DNA of 64,000 nt from Ceratodon purpureus (GCA_014871385.1 CM026426.1:47049611-47113610); one strand, 5' to 3'. Numbered from the stretch's first letter, positions 36,651 through 49,441 are shown. Notes: generated from the sequence alone by a model not told the origin. A program made the numbers and translations.

Positions 36651-37351
36651 AGGTGTGAGGACACCTTCTGAGCCTTTTCGTGAGTGTCTGGTGAGGAGTG
36701 GCTGCGAGGTGAAGGCGAGTGTGTGTGGTTATGGAGTGAATGTGTCGGTGATTGTGTCAAGGGTGAGGCGAGTAGGTGATGTGAGTATGCAAATGTGTCG
36801 GTGAGTGTGAAGCGCGGTGCTTGTGTCAAGAAGTTTCAGTGAGTGCGTGGATCCAGGTGTAGGCGAGAGTTAGTGCGTTGAGGCGGACTGGACATACGCA
36901 GTTGTTGGATTCAAGAGTTTGGGTTGGGTTTGTCGTAGGTGTGGCACTTTAGTCAGGTGGAGGAAGGGTGTACGATCAGGTATGTGGGTCGAGAGGCTAG
37001 GCATGATGATCTCTGTACTTGTGGCCGCAGATTCTGATGGTTGCATAGCTTCTCGATGCGATTGTTTGAGAGCTTAGAGATTCAATTATGATTGAGTGCG
37101 AAGTAGTGATATGACAGCATTTTATGCGAGGGATTTAAATGATTACACTTGGATATGAGTGCATAAGATTTGCTGTTTGTAGAAGGAGGTAGAAGAGAGC
37201 AAATAATCTCCTTCATGATTAATCAGTATCGTACACGAAGTGATAGATCCGGACAATTGTGAGTGGTTTGATGTCAAGCATTGGAGTGGTTGAGATAAGA
37301 TTGAGGGACATCCTGTAAATCTTGCAGGTTCAGGGAGCTACTGTGAGCGTC

Positions 37352-40300
37352 ATGGCGGACAAAGTTTCTAGAAGTATCTGCGATGTGCTGGACGAGATAA
37401 GCAATCTGGAGATGCAAATGAATGAACAGCCACGTTTTCCGCCAAGTGATGTGGATGCAGAAATGGGAGGGTCAGAGGCATAAGAGGAGGACGATTTGCC
37501 GTTTTAAGGTACTAGGGTTTCGTCAAGAGCGGCCGCTGGAGCCAATAAAAGGATTGTTACAAGCGACGATGATGAGGTCGAGGAGGGAGTTCGCAGGGTC
37601 GAAGTTTCGGCGAGTGGAGGCGCAGAACCTGAGGAGATCTCACTGGAGGTAGCTGCGAAGATCACAGTTTCGGAAGCGCGTAGGCAGATTCGGAAGGAGA
37701 TGAAGCCGGATCCGTATGGCGCGATTCTGAAGATGCAGAGAAAGCCTGAGGAGTTCTTTATGCTTTGTATTCCGTTGTGTCGTTTATTGCCTTGCGAATT
37801 CGTTTGTCCTGCAATGGCCTGTGATATGCTCAAGTTGCAAGGCGAATTCTTTAATGACATACGACCGGGCTCAGCTGCGTTCTATGTAGCTGGCACATCA
37901 GACTAGGGCAAAACAACGTATATTACTGAGGAGACGAAGGCGGATTGGTGTCTAGTATGGTTGGCGTTAGACGAGGCATTTGAGAAGGAGCTAGCTAAGC
38001 ACAAGGAGACGCAGGCTCTTTCAATGAGGATGTTCTACGTCTTCAATGGGAATCACCGTACTCGTGCGTGGAAGGGATATATTGAGGACGATCATTGGGA
38101 CAATCTTGAGTGGGCTACGAGGAACGGTAGGCCTGACTGCATAGTGCTTGACGTGAAGGGAAGCCACGAGGCACTCCTCACGGCAATGCACGTCATCAAC
38201 AAGTAAGTGAAGTGCATTGGGTTCAACTTGAAACTGAAAATTTGAATTTGGAAGTTGCTATACCTTGTCCGATTTGAATCCAACAAGTAATGTGTAAATG
38301 AACAATCATGACAAATTATGTTGCATTATGCTATGTCTAGGGCAAAAGAGGACGCTTATGTGAATGAGAGGCTGCGGCATACTCTCCATAAGATTCAGAC
38401 CTATGGAAATATGTCGGTCGAGGAGCTTGAGAAGAGCAATATACTTCCGCCGGAGCTTTTGCAGCGATGCAAGGTGATCCGAAAACAAGGGTGAACTTCA
38501 ATGCCACAGGAGGTTTTTGTATCGCTCTTGCACACTGGAAGTTATCCCCACGCGCAGTAAGCTGTGTTCTGCTAATTGAAACCTCAATATTTCATAATAA
38601 TTAACGTGTTTCCCATCTGGAATTTAGGCATCACTAGCTTGAATTGCTGAGGAAACAGCACAACTGTGGATCACTGATCACCTCGGTGAGGATACTAGTG
38701 TGGAGATGAAAGCCGCTCTCGACAAGGCAGTGAAGGAAGCACGGAAAACACTGCAGACAAAGTTCAACAAGGAACAAGCCATGGTTAACCCCATCCACGG
38801 AAAGGAATGCATGATACAGGTAAGTCTACATCCATATGTAGTATACAGACTTTCATCAGAGCCAGATAAAATATTGAAAGAGTTGACCACGTGGTCCAGT
38901 CCAATATTCCCACGTGTTTTTGCCTAATCGGTTACAATTTGTAAATTCATTCATGTCATGAAATTGAAATTTGGACTGTAAGATTCGACAGCTCGTTTTT
39001 GGCACTCTAGTTTTGGAGGAAATGGTTAGAAGTTAGATTGGTTCTTGAGTCAATTATGTGATTTCCCCGAGTTCATGTATTGAATTTTGGACTGTCGGAT
39101 CCGACAGCTCCTTTTTTGCATTCTAGTTATGAGGGAAATGGTTAGAAGTTAGTTTGTTTCTTGAGTCAATTATGTGATTTCCTCGAGTTTATGAGATTGA
39201 AATTAGGATCTTAGGATCCGATAGCTGATTTCTGGCATTCTAGTTTTGGTGGAAATGGTTAGAATTAAGATTGTTTCTTGAGTCAATTTTGTGATTTCCT
39301 CGAGTTAATGAGATTGAAATTTGGAGTGAAGGATCCGACAGCTATTTTTTTTTGGATTCTAGTTTTGGGGGAAATGGTTCAAAAGAAGTTTGTCTTTTGA
39401 GTCGTTTTTGAGGTTTCCTCTAGTTAATGAGATTGAAATTAGAACCGTAGGATCTCACTGCTGATTTTTTGTATTCTAGTGTTGGGGAAAATGGTTACAA
39501 GTTAGATTGTTTCTTGAGTCAATTATGTGATTTCCTCGAAATCATGACATTGAAATTTGGACTCTAGGATCCGACAGCTCCTTTTTTGCAATCTAGTTTT
39601 GGGGGAAATGGTTCAAAAGTAGTTTGTCATTTGAGTCGTATCTGTGGTTTCCTCGAGTTTATGAGATTGAAATTAGGATCTTAGGATCCGATATATGATT
39701 TCTGGCATTCTAGTTTTGGGGGAAATGGTTAGAAGTTAGATTGTTTCTTGAGTCAATTAGGTGATTTTCTCGAGTTTATAAGATTGAATTTTGGACTGTA
39801 GGATCTGACAGCTGATTTTGGGCATTCTAGTTTTGGGGGAAATGTTTACAAGTTACTTTAAATCTTGAGTCATTTCTGTTGTTTCATTGAATTCATGAGA
39901 TTGAAATTTGGACAGTAGGATCCGACAGCTGTTTTTTTTTGGCGTTCTAGTTTTGAGGGAAATGGTTCAAAAGAAGTTTGTCTTTTGAGTCATTCTTTAG
40001 TGTCCTCGAGTTTATGAGATTAAAATTTGGGCTGTTGGATCCGGCAGCTGATTTTTGGCATTCTAGTTTTGGGGGAAATGGTTATAAGTTACATTAAATC
40101 TTGAGTCAATTATGTGATTTCCTCGAGTTAATGAGATTGAATTTTGGACTGTAGGATCCGATAGCTGCTTTTTTTTGGATTCTAGATTTGGGGGAAATGA
40201 TTCAAAAGAAGTTTGGCATTTGAGTCGTTTCTGTGGTTTCCTCGAGTTTATGAGATTGAAATTAGGACAGTAGGATCCAACAACTGATTTTTGGCCTGCT

Positions 40301-42895
40301 AGTTTTGGGCAAAATGGTTCAAAGCAATGATTAGGAATTTGTCATCCTAGCTGGAATGGCTAAAAGTACTAATAATCATTAACGAATATTGACATAGATT
40401 CTACAGCACTATGACATGCACCCTAGTAAGGTTGAGATGACGCTTGAGAAGCTGGAGTCTATTGCCATGGCTAGAGTTTCAGCAAAGACAAAGGCGAGGT
40501 GGCTTCGTTGGTGGAATGGCAGCGATAGCACGAGGAAGACTATGAAGTTTCCTGCTTCACCATGTACTGAGAATGCACTTGAACAATGGATTCATCGAGG
40601 TGCTTTCTAGGCAAATGTAAGTTTCTCAAATTTGCTCCTTCGTAAAATAATTTACGCCTTGATACAATGAGGTTGTAATCAGTATTTTTGACTTTCAACT
40701 AGCTCGAAGAGATGGCCGAAGAAGAGTGCCAGTCCTCGCTGGGTATCATTCGCTAGGAGACGCAGCAAGTGCATGTTCGAAAGATCAAACACTCGTGCTG
40801 CCTAAGAGACGGCCCATCCGCCAACCCATACCGTATTACCTTGAGAAGTGGCGTGTCTTCCTTTGGGAGAAGGCGTACGGGGCATTATTTACGGGGAACA
40901 CTCCGTACTTGAAGTCATTACCGTTTAATGCATAGCCAAGCACGGACTTCGCATGGAGGCGACTACTGTATCAATACTTCAAGAGGGAACTCGTTCCTCT
41001 GGGCGTCATTGACACAATACAAGCTGCATGGGCAAACTGGTTGGAGAACACAAGTCCAGAGTTCATATATACACCCACTCAGCGGAAGAATTTCAATAGT
41101 GGCCATTTGAAAGAGGGCTGCTGGTACATAGAGTGTCCAAAGACATTTGTGACAGCCGAGGAGAAGGATGTGAAGGAGGAGCATACTAAGGAACAAGATG
41201 GAGAGGAGAAGCAGAGCAATGAAGCGGATGAAGAGCTAGAGCTAACCATTCCTACCGATGAGCCGGAGAAAGCCAATCAAGCAGTGTCCACATCCACTCG
41301 AGCCGAGAAGGGATCAACAAGGAAGCGAATGCGAGGGCCCCTTTCATCGAAATCCGGAACCGCAATTGCGAAGGACTCTGCTCAAAAGAAACGCCAGAGG
41401 AAGGACAACTCCCTGCAGCCAGAGACGAGGACCATAGAACTCTCAAGCCTGGATCAAGCCTTAAGGTCAACACTATTGTCATCTTCAGGCGGAACGAGGA
41501 TGCAAGAATACTTCTCAAATCAGTCTATCAAGTAGTGGATGCCAGCTAATCCATCGATGGATCTAGCCACAAGGCCACAATCTTATATGGATGTTTTGGA
41601 GTGGGTAGCAAGACTTAGTCCTGTCCAAGCTAGAAAGTTTGAGGGATCGCTGGTTAAGTCCCGTGGGTATGCTGACTTGATTATTGCTGATGTACCGGAG
41701 GGGCTCCGCGTACCAGGATTGTAGAACCCGCCCAAGGAGATTCCAAGTTGGAATGCCAAAGATCCCTTGTTTGTTGAAGGAGCCTTTGATCTAGCGGACT
41801 TCATACTTCAAGACGATGGCGCGATGATTGTCATCCACCCCATGGATAGGGAGATACAAGCTCTTATAGAGAGGAACATGTGGCGTACTAAAATGGATTG
41901 ATAGTCAGTTAATGTGCCTGGCTTCCCCAACGAATCCCGAAGGCATCACTAACCAGTTTCATGTATCTCTCTATACTCGCAAAGGCTCGCATTCCGAGAG
42001 CCTTCAACGGAATTTGTGAAGAAGAACATTGATGTTTTGAGGAACGACCTCATCTTCATCTGGGTCAATCTTGAGAATCAGCTCATGTGCAACACAGTCC
42101 CTTGGCGTGGTCCTCGTGAGAAGGACATACTCTTTATGGAATCTTTGATTCGAGCTACAATAGATCCAGGGGATGTGGTTGTCGATGTAGCAGCTGCAAC
42201 AGGTAACGTTACATGAAGTGCCCATTGGTCTCTACTATGTCTGCGTTACTGAAAAAGGTAGTAGGAATTCTCATTCATGGATTATTGCAAGGTCTGCGAT
42301 CAAGGCATGTTGTAATAGCCGAAGGCACATTGTGGCCTTGGAGGATGACACCGATATCTACAACAATGTTCTGAAGCCAATAATGTTACCGCCGATTCCG
42401 ACTCCTCCAACAACTGATCCGAAGGCATCAGCAGGCTCGAGCGAGAAGCAAGAGGGGGAGAAAGAGGTGCTTCGAGAGATAGCAGATCCACTGCCAAGTT
42501 ACCAAGTGAAGCCTTGGTACAAGAAACAATTACCTTTGTAAGTGCGTCTTTGATTATGGCATGCATTAAGTAGTGTAGTGTTCTTATTGTTTGTTACAAG
42601 TGTAATATGTACTTACATTTAAATGTTCGTTCTCTGTCGTAGATATTATTCCACACCATCAAAGGAAAGTGTATTAAGTCGATGCGTTTGAGAAATTATA
42701 CCATCCCCTCAATCAGATGGGCTTCCATCGTACTTCAAATCTGAGGCATTGTTCCAAGCGGAGCAACTGTCGCCGCTTTCAGACGAAGGCAAGTGAGATA
42801 AGTTTGATCCTCGCGTTCTTACTTATGTTGATATTGAGGCTGAAGTAGAGAATATACAAATCTGTAGAACAGCAGATTCTAAATGTCATTCGTGA
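37352..42895 (+). pseudogene. ParB-like plus DNA N4/N6-methyltransferase-like protein
   Basis: Exons: 37352-38202; 38341 to about 38556; about 38628-38819; about 40407-40620; about 40702-42200; 42257 to about 42539; about 42643-42895. Phases agree at the first join and the last two. Exon 1 is acidic, then reads MRMFYVFNGNHRTRAW, which fits the GNHR box of ParB-like domains. 41676-41711 reads ADLIIADVPEGL, aligned with methyltransferase motif IV (D-P-P-Y/F). 42110-42200 plus the next exon reads PWRGPREKDILFMESLI and DPGDVVVDVAAATG, a glycine-rich SAM-binding motif I, then RHIVALEDD. Motif IV before motif I is the beta-class order. In-frame stops (near 37484, 37502, 37904, 40933, 41533, 41722, 41896) and the changed catalytic motif mean this copy is probably inactive. 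Confidence 0.6.
38950..40330 (+). repeat. 117-bp tandem array, 12 units
   Basis: Palindrome copies recur at about 117-base spacing from 38982 to 40282. Units read GAGATTGAAATTTGGACTGT, palindrome, then TTTTTGGCATTCTAGTTTTG, GGGGAAATGGTT and TTGAGTC. This is the reverse complement of the array at 32.8-33.4 kb. The array fills the intron (38820 to about 40406) of the methyltransferase-like gene. Confidence 0.92.
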
Positions 42896-43044
42896 TTATG
42901 AAAGTATTCTAGTAGACCTAGCCTAAGGCGTAGCTAAGTCATCTTTGTTCTTGACCAAAGTGTCTTGTACCGTTGAATGTCTTAATAAAATTTACTTGCT
43001 GATTGCACACTTTCTATATATTTCAACTGGACTCAAAATATGAA

Positions 43045-43445
43045 TTCCCGATCATTCCATGGCTTGAATTGGTACCCAATGCATACCAAAAAATGAGTAT
43101 CATAGGGGCATCAACCGGGAGCTTGAACATCACGAGGGTAGCACCATGGCTTTCCCCGTGTATGTGTTTCTCAAAATTGGGTTGTCGGATCCAACAACTC
43201 ATTTTTGCCATCACCAACTTCCTCCAGAAAGGAAAACTTGAACACTCCCCCTCCCACTTGCCCCCGGGCCTCGCAAAATAATCCTCCCCCCCCATCGCCC
43301 CAATGCCGCGTGGCCTCTTCACCAAGCCACCCGGTCAGCACACATAAGAGGACGAGGACGATGCTTTAAAAATCTAATATTAGGTTCAGGGTAAGAGCCA
43401 CGGCCCCTGCCCTGCCCATGAGCCCATGAGCCCACGCTTCAACTT
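43045..43445 (+). repeat. Dispersed repeat R1, copy 3
   Basis: It starts TCATTCCATGGCTTGAATTG, has the palindrome at 43187 and ends with the GAGCCACGGCCCCTGCC block. Confidence 0.8.
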
Positions 43446-43730
43446 GAAATTTTAATTTTAATTTTTTCACCCACCTAGGCTGCAATGCAGCACATCACGT
43501 GGGGTCGCAAGCCATGATTTCTTTCATCTTGTATATATGCATACTTCATTTGTACTTAACATTTTTAGTTTGGTCATGCTGATTTTTGAGTTTAACATCA
43601 CGGCATGAGATTTTCCATTACCTTCTATAAATTACTAGCTTCATCTTCTACAAGAATGTCTTTTACAAAGCATCCTCTTAAACCAACTGTACATCTATGA
43701 TTTGAAAAATGTATATTATCAAAAAGATCA

Positions 43731-43980
43731 TCCCCATCATTCCATGGCTTGAATTGGTACCTAAGCCATACCAAAAAATGAGTATCATGGGGGCATCAAC
43801 CCGGGGCTTAGACATCACGGGGGTAGCACCATGGCTTTCCCCCGTGTATGTGTTCCTCAAAATTTGGGCTGTTGGATCCAACAGCTCATTTTTGCCATCA
43901 CCAACTTCCGGCGGAAATGAAAACCTGAATACTCCTCTTCAAGTAGCCCCCGGGCCCCGCCATATTCTCCTCCCACCCGC
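43731..43980 (+). repeat. Dispersed repeat R1, copy 4 (right end missing)
   Basis: Same start as copy 3, palindrome at 43874, and it breaks off after CCCCCGGGCCCCGCC. Confidence 0.8.
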
Positions 43981-44223
43981 CGATGCATTGCATTCTCAAA
44001 AAAGACCTGTCGGATCCGTGAGCTCTAATTTCGTGGTTACAAAATGGTAGAAACAGGCCGAGCCTTAATTACAATGCACCGTTAGTCAGAGCCGGGCCTA
44101 GCAAGGGCCCGCACTGCCCTTTTGCATTCAAAGCTGACTTAACCTCTCAAGTTGTCCAAGAGTCCATGCATTGGGTTTGGGGAGTTGGGATTGGCGGGGT
44201 CTTCGTCTCTTCTAAGTTGCGAT

Positions 44224-44440
44224 AGGTAGAGATAGGGAGTTGCGAGGATGAGGGAGAGGGATAGGGAGATGCGAGGAGAAGGGAGAGGGATAAAGAGTTG
44301 CAAGGGTAGAGGGATAGGGAGAACCGAGGGTCGGGGATGGGAGAAGGGAGAGACATGGAGTTGCAAGGGTAGAGGGTCAAGGAGTACCGGGGGTCAGGGA
44401 TGGGAGAAGGGAGGGACATGGAGTACTGAGGGATAGTGAA
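44224..44440 (+). repeat. GA-rich tandem repeat
   Basis: Degenerate units contain GAGTTGCAAGGGTAGAGGG and GATGGGAGAAGGGAG. Two good units of about 65 bases lie at 44292-44430. Confidence 0.6.
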
Positions 44441-44488
44441 ACGTGCATGATAATGTTGAAAGTTATTGTTAACTTTGATAGTCCTTAG

Positions 44489-45123
44489 CAGATCCAAGCA
44501 TCATCAACTCGCAGTACAAGCGGCTGATGCTGATTTTGCCATTCAAGCGGCTCGTCTAGATTTCCAGCAATTACCAGCTGATGAGGAGCATGGAGACATG
44601 CATATACAACACACGACCAACCGCAAGACAAAGAAGGCAAGGTAAGACACTCAAATTCAAAAATTCGTTGTGAATATTGTTCAAATTTCAAACTTTTAAA
44701 TTTTTACTGACATATTTACTTTTTTCTGATTGAATCAGGATCTCACTTGAGCCGGCATTCTTGGCAACATTGTCTCCAAAGGCTTTAGCGTTGCCTGTAT
44801 ATTCCTCCGGAGGAGGTAAGATTACTGAATCCTTCGATGAGTCAGAGGATCTAAACTTTGTAGTTAATGAGTTGGATGGGAATACAGTTGCCTTCTCTCT
44901 CTCGATGTTTGAAGGTGGTCTCCCCCCTTGGGTGGAGATGATGATTTCCAACAACGAGGCATGGATTGAGCCAGCAGATGGCCCAATCGAAGACCGAGAG
45001 ACTGGAGACATGACAGAATGGCTCGAGAGCCTTCGTGAAGACTCAGATTGTGTAGAGATACCTTCTCCAGTGGAGAATTTAGTTCATACAGTAATTTGGC
45101 TTAGCGATAGCGACTCAGCGTAG
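44489..45123 (+). CDS. Small acidic protein A, two exons
   Basis: An upstream exon (about 44489-44641, after TCCTTAG) reads LAVQAADADFAIQAARLDF. It joins in phase to 44739-45123, reading ISLEPAFLATLSPKALALP, then LNFVVNELDGNTVAFSLSMF, LPPWVEMMIS and the end VIWLSDSDSA. It is acidic and soluble with no known domain. The C-terminal half matches protein B at 46616-47050 (FVV, PPW, I.LS-D-SD tail). A first exon further upstream is likely. Confidence 0.45.
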
Positions 45124-45129
45124 TATACT

Positions 45130-46610
45130 AGGCTTTTCACCTGTTAATATTATAGTCTACTCTATTCTATTCGTACTACATATATTTCTATGCATTCACA
45201 TTATTTCATGATTTTCATAATTAATAAATATATGTATATCTCCTTTGGGTCTTTTCAAATACAAAGTGCTTCATTTAGTATTTCTTAATGTTGTATGTTA
45301 TTTGTATTGTTTTTGCAAACATATCTCCAAGTGCAATTGATCCCAAAAAAGTAAACTATTTCAATATTAGTAATTGGATTGACAAAATTTACATGCATCA
45401 TAATCAATTTCAAAATGGGGCCATTAATTGAAGTCATTGTTTACATATACTTCTTTGCATGTATTATAGCATTCAATTTTTGCAACATGATTCAATCTAT
45501 ATTAACCATTAATATGGTTTTTATGTGTATAATAGAAGAGTCATCTATACATTAATAAAAAGGTTGCGTTGAACCTTGGGCTGCAGCACAAGTTTAAAAT
45601 CAAGACGCTCGCTCATACACCCCCTTCCCAAGCGCTCGTCATCTTCTAAAAGTGGATATACAATGAACCCGGATACCTCAAGGGTCTCATATATGCTTTT
45701 CCCCGTGCATCACCTTTTAAAGAAAGGGCTGTCGGATACGACAGCCCTTTTAGTTGATGTTCCAAGATGGAGGAAACCAGAAATAGCTTTGCACGCTCGC
45801 CACTGAGAACAAGCCGCTAGTGCTTAGGGCTCAAGCTATAGGCTCTAGGTTCACATGAATTTACTAGTCCATTATGCATGGGGCTAATTAAGAGGCAAAC
45901 GACTTTGCTGCACTTGTAAGACTTTTCCCCCAAATTAAGCTTCCAAAAATCTAGCTGTCGGATCCGACAGCAGATTTGGCATGGGCGTTGTCACGGGGGA
46001 TACCATTTGCTTAATGCTAGCATAGGTAAGTTTTTTCATCAGTTTTGAAATAAATTATTGACTCTTTGGATAAGATTTTTATGGTGAGTCATGTTCCGGT
46101 TGTTGCTCATTATTCAAGTCATGTCCACAATGTCAACATGACACTAACTTCATAAGAAGGCCGTCTCCTTTTTAAACGTAAATTTTCTTATTACAATAAT
46201 TATGTTTAATTGTTAAGTTGGCGTCTCATGGAACCTGATCTTGGAACGATGGTTGTTGTAGGTTCCTAATACCACAACCTTTCCCCTTACCAATAAATAC
46301 CGCTCTCTTCCACTCCCTTCACACATCTCTCTTCTCTTGAGTTGCACTTATCTCCTTCTCTTCCCTTTCTTCAATTTGTATTTTGTTAAGCCCTTTGCAA
46401 CTTTGGAAACTCCTCCTTGTCTCCTCCCATATCTTGGTGTAAGGTCATTACATATAGTTAGAGTGATTTTTTGAATTTCTAATGTGTGAGCAATATTTTG
46501 GAACTTGGCTTAGAGTCGCGGTTTGGCGTCTCAAACATGCATTATTTTTCTCTAGTAAGGTTTTACTGAATTTGTTTCATCACTGTACTAAATATATATG
46601 ATCTTCTTCT
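45130..46610. other. Stretch between two paralogous small genes
   Basis: It is AT-rich. It holds palindromes at 45734 and 45960 (perfect 18-mer). No gene was found, though the TCTTCTAACAG acceptor before 46616 shows that an intron of the next gene ends here. Confidence 0.4.
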
Positions 46611-46615
46611 AACAG

Positions 46616-47050
46616 GTGGCTGATCCTCTATTGCCCGAGACACCATCGCCAAAGTGTTCTCAACGTGCCACTAGAGAGATGGCGACCTCACCTATGCCCA
46701 AGTCTCCCTTGCATGACAACACCCACGCCCCTAGACCTCGTACTTCGGAAACCAAGCCGGTAGATACCATCAACTTCTTTGTTGTTGAAGGTCCCCGCCA
46801 GTCTGTCTTGTTCGTAGTAGAGAACTTGAATGATCCTTTTCCCCCTTGGCTTAACTCTTGGATAGCAAAGGACGTTACTGGAGACCCAACCCGCGTAGAG
46901 CTGTGCCACTGCGATCCCGTATGGAAGTCAAGCTCGTAAACAAGTGGATTTAGAGCTGTCACGCGCTCTAGCAATGTGGAGGATGAATTTACCTCGACCC
47001 CGAGGTCTACACCTGAAGTCATCATACTCAGTGTTGACGAGTCCGATTAA
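46616..47050 (+). CDS. Small acidic protein B, last exon, one internal TAA
   Basis: It opens after a TTCTAACAG acceptor, reads ADPLLPETPSPKCSQRATRE, then INFFVVEGPRQSVLFVVENL, FPPWLNSWIA, an in-frame TAA at 46937, and ends EVIILSVDESD at 47048. It is a paralogue of protein A. Either the element duplicated this gene or the two are exons of alternative products. Confidence 0.45.
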
Positions 47051-47059
47051 ACTAAGTAG

Positions 47060-47625
47060 AGCTCCAACTTTCTTCTTTGTCATTCATAAGTAAGCGGCTA
47101 TATAGGTTAGCGGTCTCTGAAGCATCTGCTAGGGGTACGAAGAATATGAGAGACAATATCTAACACAAGTTTTGTATCATGTACTCAAACTCCAATGCAA
47201 GTCTCAAAACACTTATGATGTATATATACTATCTACGTTTGCTTCATCTCTCTTCTATTTTCAATTCTCATGTATACCTTGAACAAAGTGACATCCAGGG
47301 TCTCACATGTGATTTTCTCCGTTCATCAAAAGTCCCAAATATGGCTGTCGGATCCGACAGCCTATTAAGGCGAGGTTCAGACATGGGGAAATTGACAAAT
47401 ACCTCCACTGACATGATTGCCACTAAAACCTTTGCAAATACAACTTATTTAAATCCGGATTTTATGTATAGTTTGAAACATTACAGCATCAAGGATGCAT
47501 CTTGCCTTTTGACCTGTTGCAATATCTCCATACCTATCTCTTTAGCCAAGTATATCAAACTTATTGCCAAAGAGGCCTTAGCACAAAAAAAAAAACAATG
47601 AGCAATCAAGCATCTCACAACGCAA
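47060..47625. other. Intergenic stretch with perfect 20-mer palindrome
   Basis: It holds GGCTGTCGGATCCGACAGCC at 47343-47362. The ORF at 47179-47601 looks like chance. Confidence 0.4.
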
Positions 47626-47629
47626 AGCC

Positions 47630-49019
47630 CTACATCTTCTTACTCTGATATAGAGGCTTCTCTAAAACTGCGTTCAAGTGAACCTTCTTTCGAATTGGCC
47701 ATTTCATATCTTCGAGGGACACAAAAGTTGGAGCATTGTATTGAAGACGAATGCTCCTTTCGCTTGAAGACGTCCTTGACCTAATCGTCGAGGTCGTAGC
47801 AAGCGTGTACCTAGGTGGAGGCCCCATCAATTCGGTTGCATAGCTGTTGCAAAGATGGTCTCGTAGTAAAACCTTCTGTTGGAGAGACAGCTCACTAAAG
47901 GGTGTAAGCACAATAAAGTGGACCACAAAGTGCAACATGTGACCACTAACAAGTGAATATGAAGTGTGCTGTTTTTAAAAGCTCAAAGCTGATTTTGAGC
48001 ATTTTGGTGTAGTTTTTGAGCATTTTGGTCACTTTTTAGGGTGTCGCAAGGTATCTTAAACACATCTTCATAAATAAAACATCCTGAATTGAAACCAAAT
48101 TTGACCACTAGCTGTAAATCATGAAAATGAACTTTTCCGAAGTCTTGATTTCTTCATCTGGTGCCCTCTATTGTCTTTGGAGGATGTTTTTTTCAATTTA
48201 AAAAACAATGTTTGGTGAAAAAAAAGTGACAAAAAGTACAGCGGAAGTGACCCTCTTAAATAACATGCTTGCGGTACTTTTGGAACTCTAAACCAATTAA
48301 TGAGTATATGAATTGACTATTTTAGAAGACCTCCTAAATATATAGAGGGCACTGCAAAATTAAAAGTGATTTTGGACAAAACCCTAAGAGGTTATGTTCA
48401 CTTTTCCAAATGACTGCATTCACTCTGCTTGGAATTAAAGCCTTCATACAATAACCTTAAAGTGTCTACTTTGCACGAAACTTTTCCAAGTTGTAGAAAA
48501 ACAAGTTGAGAATCCATATTAGCAAAAAAATTGACTTCAATTACATCTTTCCGTCAATTTTGTGCAATTTTTGCAAAAGGGCTGAAACTGACAAATAGTT
48601 AAGCACTTTTTTGGTCCACTTTACCATGCTTACACCCTAAGTGTAGTGTTTACCAAATCCTCGTCAATCTCAAACGGAATGTTGCGGTCAGTTGTGAACA
48701 ATGTCAAAGCCTCTACCCAAAACCAGTATATCATATCGGTACCCCACTCATCCTTCCTCTTCGTGGCATCGCGACTCTCCTTGCTATCAACAACATATGC
48801 CGACCAAGCTGGCATGGTGTCAATCAAGCTCATCTACTGCTCGTCCCTCTTGCGCAGGTTCTCAAGAAGGGTCATGTAGTCGTAGCCCCATTCGCGGCTT
48901 TCTATCAGTGATTGATTGATTTCCGGCATCAAATCTAGAAGGATTTCAAACATGGCCGCCTCTGGTGTCACCCATGGCTGGTTGAAGAGGTCACTCACAG
49001 CCTCAACGTCCATATCGAT
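47630..49019 (-). pseudogene. Unknown protein gene interrupted by a 739-bp transposon
   Basis: Read on the minus strand from about 49019: MDVEAVSDLFNQPWVTPEAA, then YDYMTLLENLRKRDEQ, an in-frame TAG, then MIYWFWVEALTLFTTDRN and EIDEDLVNTTL. The insertion follows, after which SELSLQQKVLLRDHLCNSYA continues in the same frame to a TAG at 47630. The Ser codon is rebuilt exactly at the target site. No domain is recognised. Confidence 0.5.
47899..48637. mobile_element. 739-bp non-autonomous DNA transposon
   Basis: The ends are GGGTGTAAGCACAATAAAGT followed by GGACC at left, and its reverse complement with three mismatches at right (GGTCCACTTTACCATGCTTA then CACCC). TAA follows on the right (48638-48640) and TAA precedes on the left (47896-47898) with one extra A. 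A TAA/TTA duplication points to PIF/Harbinger type; TA (Tc1/mariner) is not excluded. It has no ORF. Confidence 0.8.
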
Positions 49020-49441
49020 AGAGAATAGAGGAATACTGCCAACCTAGACATAAATCTATTCTACGTTAACTCAGTTGCGATGGGAGACCAAAGTGCCGTA
49101 GCTGATAAACAAGTTAGTACACTCCCTAAATCCTCCTCCCATCCTCTTCCAGATATATGCAACATGGTCAGCCCTTGGAGAAGAAGCACTCCCCTTCACT
49201 CGAAGCATTTAATTATGGTTCAATACCCGAGGATTTCTAGCCGAACTTGCACTTAATTATCAGTAAAATACATAATCATGTCGAGCTTTTGATTCGGCCT
49301 CTTCCTTAAGACATTACGTCACAATTATTTCAAAATCATTATAGTAATCTGAAAAGCTGGTTTCACTGTTTCCACACGCTAGGCTCTATAACATATTTTG
49401 AAGAATTTAGGATAAAAAGAACCATGCTTCAAATTACGAAA

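Noticed and set aside
32780-40330. CRISPR array from regular repeats
   Set aside because: Whole 117-bp units are similar, with no unique spacers, and they sit in introns of a eukaryotic element: tandem satellites, not CRISPR.
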